Source: Pseudomonadota bacterium (GTDB lineage Bacteria > Pseudomonadota > Alphaproteobacteria > Caulobacterales > Caulobacteraceae). Taken from it: DNA of 7,656 bases. Below the pieces are notes generated by a model that did not search any database, was not told where the DNA came from, and saw only the letters and a list, made by a program, of their open reading frames with translations. Where the stretch lies: the NCBI GenBank assembly GCA_023434015.1, contig JAEYTM010000067.1:1-7656 (forward strand). The letters run 5' to 3'. Shown piece after piece: positions 1 to 6,343 of the stretch. Each line of letters starts with the position of its first letter. The stretch's first letter is position 1. Position numbers and translations under genes: made by a program.

Positions 1-469
1 CCGCCGGACCGCCCGCACCAAGGGCGTGAGCCATCTGCCCGCGCGCGCCGGCCCGGCCGCCGCCCCGGCCCTGTCGCTGCGCGTGCTCGCCGCCGAGGAC
101 AACCCGGTCAACCGCCTGGTGCTGAAGACCCTGCTGCACCAGCTCGGCGTCGATCCGCACATTGTCGAGGACGGCGCCCAGGCGATCGAGGCCTGGCGGA
201 CCGGAGACTGGGACATCGTGCTGATGGACATCCAGATGCCCGGCCTGGACGGCGTCGCCGCCGCCCGCGCGATCCGCCGGCTTGAGGCCGAGACTGGCCG
301 GCCGCGCATCCCCATCGTCGCCCTCACCGCCAACGCCATGTCCCACCAGATCGGCGAATATGCCGAAGCCGGCATGGACACCCACGTCGCCAAGCCGATC
401 CAGGCTCAGGCCCTGTTCCAGGCCCTCGCAACCCAGACCCGCGCCCGGTCGGCCAACCTCGTCGGCTGA
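1..469 (+). CDS. C-terminal receiver (REC) domain, probably the end of a hybrid histidine kinase (5' end outside window)
   Basis: The reading frame is open from the left edge (first full codon at base 2) to TGA at 467-469. It encodes one complete response-regulator receiver domain. Visible landmarks are the acidic pair Glu-Asp in AAEDNPVN (codons 95-100), the phospho-acceptor Asp in LMDIQMPG (codon 227-229), the switch Thr in ALTAN (codon 326-328) and the conserved Lys in AKPI (codon 392-394), so the domain should be phosphorylatable. The AEDNPVNRLVL start and MDIQMPGLDG core are typical of receivers fused behind a histidine kinase, and the domain is preceded by a Pro/Ala-rich linker. An in-frame GTG at 26 could be a start for a free-standing receiver, but it has no properly spaced ribosome binding site and the frame stays open upstream, so I prefer a truncated hybrid kinase. 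No output domain or Hpt domain follows. The signal sensed cannot be told from here. Confidence 0.85.
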   Translation, partial: RRTARTKGVSHLPARAGPAAAPALSLRVLAAEDNPVNRLVLKTLLHQLGVDPHIVEDGAQAIEAWRTGDWDIVLMDIQMPGLDGVAAARAIRRLEAETGRPRIPIVALTANAMSHQIGEYAEAGMDTHVAKPIQAQALFQALATQTRARSANLVG

Positions 470-482
470 CCGGACGCCGGCC

Positions 483-570
483 GCCGCGACGGGCGACGCG
501 GCAAGCCCCCTATCCACGTCCCCGACCCTTCGTCTAACATCCGTTTGAAACCCGCTGGCGACCTGGCGGG
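483..570 (+). other. Spacer between the receiver gene and the MFS gene, with two weak stem-loops
   Basis: The 125-nt gap holds two modest inverted repeats. One is GCCGCG (483-488) with CGCGGC (497-502) around an 8-nt loop. The other is CCCGC (551-555) with GCGGG (566-570). Neither is followed by a T run, so neither is a convincing intrinsic terminator. A TCTAACAT box at 533-540 resembles a -10 element, but I see no matching -35. The transporter promoter is therefore not assigned. Confidence 0.25.
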
Positions 571-594
571 GCACAAGAGACGGAGGGACGCCAG

Positions 595-2154
595 ATGGCC
601 GCGACGTCAGCGGGGGCTTCGGCCTCGACCACGCCCGCCGCACCGCCCGTCTACACCGACGGCTACAAGCGGCTGGTGCTGGGGCTGCTGGTCACCGCCT
701 ACACCCTGAACTTCATCGACCGGACGATCATCGCCACCATCGGCCAGGCCATCAAGGTGGACCTGAAGATCACCGACACCCAGCTCGGCCTCCTGGGCGG
801 GCTGTATTTCGCCCTGCTCTACACCCTGCTGGGCATCCCCATCGCCCGGTTGGCCGAGCGCTACTCCCGGGTCAACATCATCGCCGTCGCCGTGGTGGTC
901 TGGTCCGGGTTCACCGCCCTGTGCGGCACGGCGACCAGCTTCGCCCAACTGGCTCTCTACCGCTTCGGGGTGGGCGTCGGCGAGGCCGGCTGCTCGCCCC
1001 CGGCCCACAGCCTGATCAGCGACTATTTCGAGCCGCGCAAGCGGGCGTCGGCCCTGGCGGTCTATTCGTTCGGCATCCCGCTCGGCACCATGTTCGGGGC
1101 GGTGGCCGGCGGCTGGCTGGCCCAGGCCTTCTCCTGGCGGGTGGCCTTCCTGCTGGTCGGCCTGCCGGGAATCTTCATCGCCCTGGCCATCAAGCTTCTC
1201 ATGAAGGAGCCGCCGCGCGGCCATTCCGAGCCCGTCGCCCGGCCGAAGCTGGAGGAGGACGTCACCGTCGAGGTCGAGCCGGCGGCGGCGAAGGCGGCCT
1301 CGCCTGCCGCGCCGCCGCGCGCCTCCTTCAAGGGCGAGATGTCCGAGATCTGGGCGGTGGTGAAGATCCTCATCGGCACGCCCGCCATCGCCCACATGGT
1401 CGCCGGAGTGACGCTGGCCTCCTTCGCCGGCTACGGCGTCGGCCAGTTCGCGCCGCCCTATTTCATCCGCACCTACGGGCTGAACTATGCGGAGGTCGGG
1501 GCCATCGTCGGCCTGGTGGCCGGCTTCTCGGCCGGGGTCGGCACGGTGGCCGGCGGCTTCGTGGCCGACCGGCTGGCGAGACGCTCGGAGCGCTGGTACG
1601 CCCTGACCCCGGCCATCGGCCTGGCGATCTGCACACCGCTCTACCTGTGGGCCTATCACCAGCCGAGCTGGCAGCTCACCGTCGCCCTGCTGATCGCGCC
1701 GGGCATCCTGCACTACGTCTATCTCGGCCCCACCTTCGGGGTCGTGCAGAACATGGTCGACACCCGCCGGCGGGCGACCGCCACCGCCATCCTGTTCTTC
1801 TTCCTCAACCTGATCGCCTTGGGGGGAGGTCCGCCGGTGACCGGCTGGCTGATCGACCGCATGGCCAGCTTCGACTTCGCCAACCCCGGCGTCACCTCGA
1901 CCTGGGCGGCCTTCGTCGGCGTCTTCCAGTCCACGCCGGCGTTCAACAGCGTCTGTCCGGGGGGAATTGCTCCGGCCGGGTCGGCTCCGGACATGATGCA
2001 GCGCTGCCAGGCCACCATGGCGCTGGCCACGCGGCAGGGAATTTCCGTCACCCTGTTCTTCTACCTGTGGGCGGCGGTGCATTATTTCCTCGGCTCGGTC
2101 GGCCTTGTGAAGGCCCTGGCGAAGGCCCGCGCGGCCCGCGGCGAACTGCGGTAG
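595..2154 (+). CDS. MFS transporter, Spinster (Spns)-like
   Basis: A 519-residue inner-membrane carrier of the major facilitator superfamily with about 12 hydrophobic segments. The first six lie at roughly residues 27-202, then comes a cytoplasmic Ala/Pro/Glu-rich linker at about 205-250, then six more at about 255-506. Family marks are NFIDR at 39-43 in helix 1, the motif-A loop ARLAERYSR at 84-92, and R123 plus GVGEAGCSPP (127-136) in helix 4. These match Spinster proteins, where an Asp-Arg in helix 1 and an Arg and Glu in helix 4 are implicated in proton coupling (the structurally studied Hyphomonas homologue is the closest model I recall). The long loop between helices 11 and 12 (about 422-484) carries C454 and C471, which could form a periplasmic disulfide. 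The start is supported by GGAGG at 582-586, 8 nt before ATG. The substrate is unknown: eukaryotic relatives move sphingolipids, which does not settle it here. It has no obvious tie to the purine genes downstream. Confidence 0.88.
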   Translation: MAATSAGASASTTPAAPPVYTDGYKRLVLGLLVTAYTLNFIDRTIIATIGQAIKVDLKITDTQLGLLGGLYFALLYTLLGIPIARLAERYSRVNIIAVAVVVWSGFTALCGTATSFAQLALYRFGVGVGEAGCSPPAHSLISDYFEPRKRASALAVYSFGIPLGTMFGAVAGGWLAQAFSWRVAFLLVGLPGIFIALAIKLLMKEPPRGHSEPVARPKLEEDVTVEVEPAAAKAASPAAPPRASFKGEMSEIWAVVKILIGTPAIAHMVAGVTLASFAGYGVGQFAPPYFIRTYGLNYAEVGAIVGLVAGFSAGVGTVAGGFVADRLARRSERWYALTPAIGLAICTPLYLWAYHQPSWQLTVALLIAPGILHYVYLGPTFGVVQNMVDTRRRATATAILFFFLNLIALGGGPPVTGWLIDRMASFDFANPGVTSTWAAFVGVFQSTPAFNSVCPGGIAPAGSAPDMMQRCQATMALATRQGISVTLFFYLWAAVHYFLGSVGLVKALAKARAARGELR

Positions 2155-2167
2155 CGCCGCCCGCGCC

Positions 2168-2196
2168 TTGACAGCCGGGGCGGGCGGGGGTCCTAA
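2168..2196 (+). promoter_or_regulatory. Candidate purB promoter very close to the start codon
   Basis: A perfect TTGACA lies at 2168-2173, only 14 nt after the MFS stop. With a 17-nt G-rich spacer the -10 would be TCCTAA at 2191-2196, a weak match. The overlapping CCTAAG at 2192-2197 resembles the Caulobacter GCTA-type -10 but is spaced too far. Transcription would start at about 2203-2205, on or next to the purB ATG. Confidence 0.4.
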
Positions 2197-2204
2197 GCGG
2201 CCGC

Positions 2205-3503
<1,299 letters not shown>

Positions 3504-3511
3504 CCGCGGAC

Positions 3512-3531
3512 CGGCCCGGGCAGCCGGGCCG
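3512..3531 (+). terminator. GC-rich hairpin just after purB (no T run)
   Basis: CGGCCCGG (3512-3519) and CCGGGCCG (3524-3531) form a perfect 8-bp stem with a GCAG tetraloop, starting 9 nt after the purB stop. The sequence after it is GC-rich, so intrinsic termination here is doubtful. It could protect the 3' end of the purB mRNA instead. Confidence 0.4.
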
Positions 3532-3568
3532 ACCGCCGCGTCTGCGGATCATCTTCCTATCGGAAAGG

Positions 3569-3600
3569 GCCGCGCAGGATCCGCGCGGCTTCATCTCTTC
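3569..3600 (+). terminator. Candidate purB intrinsic terminator, possibly bidirectional
   Basis: GCCGCGC (3569-3575) and GCGCGGC (3583-3589) form a 7-bp stem with a 7-nt loop, followed by the pyrimidine/T-rich tail TTCATCTCTTC. Read on the minus strand, the same stem is followed by CCTTTCC, so it could also end the convergent zeta transcript. The T tracts are interrupted, hence moderate confidence. Confidence 0.5.
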
Positions 3601-3602
3601 GC

Positions 3603-3629
3603 CTCAAGGCGCCCGCCGGGCGCCTTGAG
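3603..3629. terminator. 12-bp perfect hairpin between convergent purB and zeta genes
   Basis: CTCAAGGCGCCC (3603-3614) and GGGCGCCTTGAG (3618-3629) are exact reverse complements around a 3-nt loop. This is the strongest stem in the window and ends 21 nt from the zeta stop codon. Neither side has a T run. It is probably a 3'-end structure for one or both convergent transcripts, though the mode of termination is unclear. Confidence 0.5.
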
Positions 3630-3650
3630 CGGCATGACCTGGGCCGCGCC

Positions 3651-3974
3651 TCAGGTGTCGTTGCGGACGTTCTCGCGGGCCTGAGCCAGCAGCTCGGCCA
3701 TCTTCATGCGCACTTCGGCCTCGGTCACGGCGACGCCGGATCCCTTGAGGTCCTCGAACACCTTGCGCAGCACGTCCTCGTCGCCCGGCAGCTCGAAGTC
3801 GGACTTCACCACCGCCTTGGCGTATTCGTCGATGTGCGCGCCCTGCAGGCCCATCAGGCCGGCAGCCCACTGGCCCAGCGCCCGGTTGCGCCGGACCCCG
3901 GCCTTGAACTCCTGCTCCTGGTCGAGCGCGAACTTCTTTTCAAAACCGCGTTCACGATCGTCGAAGGTGGTCAT
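3651..3974 (-). CDS. F1-ATPase inhibitor subunit zeta (DUF1476)
   Basis: A 107-residue, soluble, mostly helical protein of the alphaproteobacterial DUF1476 family, characterised in Paracoccus as the zeta subunit that blocks ATP hydrolysis by the F1 motor. The start MTTFDDRERGFEKKFALDQE is the classic N-terminus of the family, the part that inserts into F1. RRNRALGQWAAGLMG (about 27-41) and the C-terminal GDEDVLRKV (about 71-79) are also typical. I chose the ATG at 3972-3974 over one seven codons upstream, because the family begins at MTTFDD and GGGGA sits just upstream. The gene is convergent with purB and divergent from purC, with its own promoter-like boxes. DUF1476 genes often neighbour purine genes in alphaproteobacteria, as far as I recall. 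Whether this copy binds F1 or has another role is inference. Confidence 0.9.
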   Translation of the reverse strand: MTTFDDRERGFEKKFALDQEQEFKAGVRRNRALGQWAAGLMGLQGAHIDEYAKAVVKSDFELPGDEDVLRKVFEDLKGSGVAVTEAEVRMKMAELLAQARENVRNDT

Positions 3975-4007
3975 GGGGTCCCCAGGCTGCGGCACGAACG
4001 GGCGTCA

Positions 4008-4034
4008 CATATAGCGCGGACGCGGTCGCCGCAA
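4008..4034 (-). promoter_or_regulatory. Promoter of the zeta (DUF1476) gene
   Basis: Read on the minus strand, TTGCGGC (4034-4028) is followed after 12 nt by GCTATATG (4015-4008). This is a close fit to the Caulobacter housekeeping pattern TTGaCgS-N10-14-GCtAnAWC. The predicted start is near 4001, giving a leader of about 27 nt with a GGGGA ribosome binding site before ATG 3974. Confidence 0.65.
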
Positions 4035-4060
4035 TCGAAACGCGGAGGCGCCCGCAGGGT

Positions 4061-4089
4061 TTGCGCCGCCGAGGCTCATCCGCTAATTT
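4061..4089 (+). promoter_or_regulatory. Promoter of the purC operon
   Basis: TTGCGCC (4061-4067), a 14-nt spacer and GCTAATTT (4082-4089) fit the Caulobacter-type housekeeping promoter. The predicted start is near 4095, leaving a leader of about 108 nt before purC. The two divergent -35 boxes are 26 nt apart, so a regulator bound between them could affect both directions. Confidence 0.6.
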
Positions 4090-4095
4090 TACCGC

Positions 4096-4200
4096 GCCTC
4101 ATATTGGGTGAGAGGCCGAGTCGGACCCGCGCGCGCCGGATGAACCGCGCGCGTTTTTCGTTTATCCGACCGGTAAGCCCTCGCCCTCGGAGAAGGCTCC
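4096..4200 (+). promoter_or_regulatory. Structured purC leader, candidate attenuator or riboswitch
   Basis: Several mutually exclusive pairings are visible. Near the predicted 5' end, GCCTC (4096-4100) pairs with GAGGC (4112-4116). GGGT (4106-4109) can instead pair with ACCC (4125-4128). A terminator-like hairpin lies at 4128-4153. CGGATGAAC (4137-4145) can pair with GTTTATCCG (4160-4168) with one G-U, which breaks that hairpin. GTCGGA (4120-4125) can pair with TCCGAC (4165-4170) around it. Finally GGAG of the ribosome binding site (4189-4192) can pair with CTCC (4197-4200). I do not recognise a named riboswitch class. Confidence 0.45.
4128..4158 (+). terminator. Intrinsic-terminator-like hairpin with T5 inside the purC leader
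   Basis: CGCGCGCG (4128-4135) and CGCGCGCG (4146-4153) form an 8-bp stem, directly followed by TTTTT (4154-4158). A slightly shifted register gives seven pairs, a bulged C and GG/CC closing an ATGAA loop. This is the only hairpin in the window with an uninterrupted T run directly after the stem. No plus-strand gene needs ending here, because purB stops over 600 nt upstream, so a role in purC attenuation is the natural reading. Confidence 0.55.
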
Positions 4201-4203
4201 ACG

Positions 4204-4959
4204 ATGACCCGGCGTAAGAAGATCTACGAAGGCAAGGCCAAGATCCTCTACGAAGGCCCTGAGCCCGGCACCCTGGTTCAGTACTTCAAGGACGACACGA
4301 CGGCGTTCGACGCCGCCAAGAAGGCCGTCCTCGAGGGCAAGGGCGTGATCAACAACCGCATCAGCGAACACATCATGACGCGGCTGACCTCGATCGGGGT
4401 CCAGAACCACTTCATCCGGCGCCTGAACCTGCGCGAGCAGCTGATCCGCGAGGTGGAGATCATTCCGCTGGAGGTGGTCTGCCGCAACGTCGCCGCCGGC
4501 TCGCTGTCCACCCGCTTCGGCCTGCCGGAGGGCCAGGCCCTGCCGCGCTCGATCATCGAGTTCTATCTGAAGGACGACAAGCTCCACGACCCGATGGTCG
4601 CCGAGGAGCACATCACCGCCTTCAACTGGGCCTCGACCCAGGACATCGACGACATGATGGCCCTCACCCTGCGGGTGAACGACTTCCTGACCGGCATGTT
4701 CGGCGCGGTCGGCATCACCCTCGTCGACTTCAAGATCGAATTCGGCCGGGTCTGGGAGAACGATTTCGCCCGGATCATCCTGGCTGACGAGATCAGCCCG
4801 GATTCCTGCCGGCTCTGGGACGCCCAGACCAACGAGAAGCTGGACAAGGACCGCTTCCGTCGCGACTTGGGCAATGTCATCGAAAGCTATACGGAGGTCG
4901 CCCGGCGTCTCGGGATCATGAAAGAGATGCCGACCGTCATCCAGGGGGGGCTCCACTAG
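4204..4959 (+). CDS. purC: Phosphoribosylaminoimidazole-succinocarboxamide (SAICAR) synthase
   Basis: A 251-residue cytoplasmic ligase that joins CAIR and aspartate with ATP to give SAICAR, the substrate of PurB. The length is normal for the bacterial single-domain enzyme. Visible marks are the ATP-site strand KKIYEGKAKILYEG (5-18), SAICAR synthase signature 1, IIPLEVVCRNVAAGS (86-100), signature 2, LVDFKIEFG (173-181), and DEISPDSCRLWD (195-206). The start is supported by GGAGAAGG at 4189-4196, ending 7 nt before ATG, and by the family-typical RRKKIYEGK beginning. This is the first gene of the purine operon. Its TAG stop shares its G with the GTG start of purS. A run of seven G at 4944-4950 near the 3' end encodes Gly-Gly and also supplies the purS ribosome binding site. 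Regulation probably acts through the structured leader. Confidence 0.97.
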   Translation: MTRRKKIYEGKAKILYEGPEPGTLVQYFKDDTTAFDAAKKAVLEGKGVINNRISEHIMTRLTSIGVQNHFIRRLNLREQLIREVEIIPLEVVCRNVAAGSLSTRFGLPEGQALPRSIIEFYLKDDKLHDPMVAEEHITAFNWASTQDIDDMMALTLRVNDFLTGMFGAVGITLVDFKIEFGRVWENDFARIILADEISPDSCRLWDAQTNEKLDKDRFRRDLGNVIESYTEVARRLGIMKEMPTVIQGGLH

Positions 4960-5198
4960 TGCGCGCTACGGTCCATGTGTTCCTGAAATCCGGCGTCCTC
5001 GACGTCCAGGGCAAGGCGGTCGAACAGGCCCTGCACGGCCTGGGATGGACCGGGGTCGACCATGTCCGCGTGGGCCGGACCATCGAGTTCGAGATCGCCG
5101 GCGACGATCGCGCGGCGGCCGAGGCCGAGGTGAAGGCGATGTGCGAGAAGCTGCTCGCCAACACGGTCATCGAAAGCTACCGCGTGGAGGTGGCGTGA
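4959..5198 (+). CDS. purS: FGAM synthase small subunit
   Basis: A 79-residue PurS protein. As a dimer it bridges the glutaminase PurQ and the synthetase PurL and is needed for ammonia transfer in formylglycinamidine ribonucleotide synthesis. The sequence shows the family pattern: beta strand MRATVHVFLKSGVLDVQGKA (1-20), helix 20-29, VGRTIEFEI (38-46) and the C-terminal MCEKLLANTVIESYRVEV (61-78). The start is GTG at 4959-4961, overlapping the purC stop by one base. The G-rich run at 4944-4950 lies 8 nt upstream and acts as ribosome binding site. The tight overlap implies translational coupling to purC. The 3' end overlaps the next gene by 4 nt (GTGA). Confidence 0.95.
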   Translation: MRATVHVFLKSGVLDVQGKAVEQALHGLGWTGVDHVRVGRTIEFEIAGDDRAAAEAEVKAMCEKLLANTVIESYRVEVA

Positions 5199-5563
5199 AG
5201 GCCCTGAGCCTTCTCGCTTCCCTGCTTCTCCTCGGCGCCTGCGCGCCCCAGGCCCAGCCGCCGACCCCCGCCCTCGCCCTCGACTGCAGCCAGCCCTTCG
5301 AGACGCTGGCGGCGCGGGTGACCGCCCAGGAGCTGGTGCGGGCGCCGGAGGATCCGGCCGAGCCCTATCGGTTCTTCTCCACCCCCAACGGCAAGGCCTC
5401 CTACCTGATCACCAAGCCCGGCGCGCCCGGCCATCCGGCGATCATGATGCAGCGCGTCGTCGGCGCCGACGTGGTCACCACCGGTTGCCCCTATGGCGAC
5501 CAGGCCGGCTACGACCAGTTGCACGCCTATCTCGACAGCCTGAAGACTTGGCGGCGGAAATGA
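5195..5563 (+). CDS. Small putative lipoprotein of unknown function embedded in the purine operon
   Basis: A 122-residue protein I do not recognise. The N-terminus is a short lipoprotein signal peptide: Lys2, a Leu/Ala core at 4-13, then the lipobox LGAC (13-16), so Cys16 should be lipidated. It is followed by a Pro/Ala-rich tether (about 17-29). The mature part has C31 and C98, possibly a disulfide, with FFSTPNGKASYLITKPG (60-76) and a C-terminal amphipathic YDQLHAYLDSLKTW (106-119). The residue after the lipid Cys is Ala, which does not suggest inner-membrane retention by the Asp+2 rule. The start GTG 5195 overlaps the purS stop as GTGA, and GGAGG at 5186-5190 sits 4 nt upstream, so it is translationally coupled to purS. 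Codon use matches the neighbours, arguing against recent acquisition. An exported lipoprotein has no evident role in FGAM synthesis, so the function is open. Confidence 0.75.
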   Translation: MKALSLLASLLLLGACAPQAQPPTPALALDCSQPFETLAARVTAQELVRAPEDPAEPYRFFSTPNGKASYLITKPGAPGHPAIMMQRVVGADVVTTGCPYGDQAGYDQLHAYLDSLKTWRRK

Positions 5564-5582
5564 CCCGGCTTGACGTCCGGGT
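5563..5582 (+). repeat. Inverted repeat in the lipoprotein-purQ spacer
   Basis: ACCCGG (5563-5568) and CCGGGT (5577-5582) form a perfect 6-bp stem around the 8-nt loop CTTGACGT. The loop contains TTGACG (5570-5575), a good -35 match, but the best -10 candidate, GCTCGACC (5586-5593), is weak and too close. It may be an mRNA processing or stability hairpin in the 69-nt spacer. No T run follows. Confidence 0.35.
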
Positions 5583-5632
5583 CCCGCTCGACCACCTGAG
5601 GGCCCCGCCCGCCGCCAAACGGACCCGCACCC

Positions 5633-6295
5633 ATGAAAGCCGCCGTCGTCGTCTTCCCAGGCTCCAACTGTGATCGCGACTGCAAGGTCGCCATCGAGCG
5701 CGCCACCGGCGCGCATGTGGACATGGTGTGGCACGGCGACTCGACCCTGCCGGACGGCGTCGACCTGATCGTGCTGCCGGGCGGCTTCTCCTATGGCGAC
5801 TATTTGCGGTGCGGCGCCATGGCCGCCCTGTCGCCGATCATGACCGACGTGAAGGCGGCCGCGGAGCGCGGCGTCGCCACCGTGGGCATCTGCAACGGCT
5901 TCCAGATCCTTTGCGAAGCCGGCCTGCTGCCGGGCGCCCTGCTGCGCAACGCGGCGCTGAAATACGTCTGCAAGCCGGTGGAGCTTGAGGTGACCAACGC
6001 CCAGACCCGCTTCACCGCCGGCTACGAGGGCCGCCGGCAGGTCGCCATGACGGTCGGCAACGGCGAGGGCAATTTCTTCGCCGACGAGGCGACGCTCGAC
6101 CGCTTGGAGGGCGAGGGCCAGGTGGTGTTCCGCTACCTCGACAATCCGAACGGCTCGGCGCGCGGCATCGCCGGCATCGTCAGCGCCCGCGGCAACATCC
6201 TCGGCCTGATGCCCCACCCCGACCGCGCCTTCGAGGCGGAGCTTGGTTCGGCCGACGGCGCGATCCTCTTCCAGAGCGCCCTGGCCAGCGCCTGA
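5633..6295 (+). CDS. purQ: FGAM synthase glutaminase subunit
   Basis: A 220-residue class I glutamine amidotransferase that hydrolyses glutamine and passes ammonia to PurL in the PurLQS complex. Visible are the oxyanion region LPGGFSYGDYLRCG (48-61), the nucleophile elbow VGICNGFQIL (84-93) with Cys87, and MPHPDRAFE (193-201) with catalytic His195. The third triad residue, Glu in the usual HPE motif, is Asp197 here, with a second acid at Glu201. The length is normal for stand-alone PurQ. The start MKAAVVVFPGSNCDRD is family-typical. The ribosome binding site is weak: only GGA at 5621-5623, 9 nt upstream. The gene lies 69 nt after the lipoprotein gene and 48 nt before purL, so these spacings are looser than those of purC-purS-lipoprotein. 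Confidence 0.96.
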   Translation: MKAAVVVFPGSNCDRDCKVAIERATGAHVDMVWHGDSTLPDGVDLIVLPGGFSYGDYLRCGAMAALSPIMTDVKAAAERGVATVGICNGFQILCEAGLLPGALLRNAALKYVCKPVELEVTNAQTRFTAGYEGRRQVAMTVGNGEGNFFADEATLDRLEGEGQVVFRYLDNPNGSARGIAGIVSARGNILGLMPHPDRAFEAELGSADGAILFQSALASA

Positions 6296-6343
6296 TCCGC
6301 CGCGCCAGTCGCGTACCTGCCCAAACCTGCTAGAAGGCGCCCC

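Noticed and set aside
26..469. GTG at 26 as the start of a free-standing receiver protein
   Set aside because: AAGGG at 20-24 is only 1 nt from the GTG, and the frame is open to the window edge, so a truncated longer gene is more likely.
3972..3995. Upstream ATG at 3993-3995 as the start of the zeta gene
   Set aside because: The seven extra residues do not belong to the conserved N-terminus, and the family starts at MTTFDD.
4096..4203. A ZTP (pfl) riboswitch upstream of purC
   Set aside because: The conserved core sequence of that class is not present in the leader. It was kept only as an unclassified structured leader.
4140..4217. A 25-codon Arg-rich frame (ATG 4140) overlapping the purC start, as a leader peptide
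   Set aside because: It has no ribosome binding site and its start lies inside the terminator-like hairpin. A GTG frame at 4108-4143 in the same leader also lacks one. Neither can be supported from sequence alone.
4944..4950. Seven-G run near the purC end as a programmed frameshift or sequencing error
   Set aside because: The purC frame ends normally 7 nt later and purS starts correctly, so the run is explained by Gly codons plus the purS ribosome binding site.
6329..6336. GCTAGAAG as the -10 of a separate purL promoter
   Set aside because: No acceptable -35 is present at the right distance, and the same bases supply the AGAAGG ribosome binding site.
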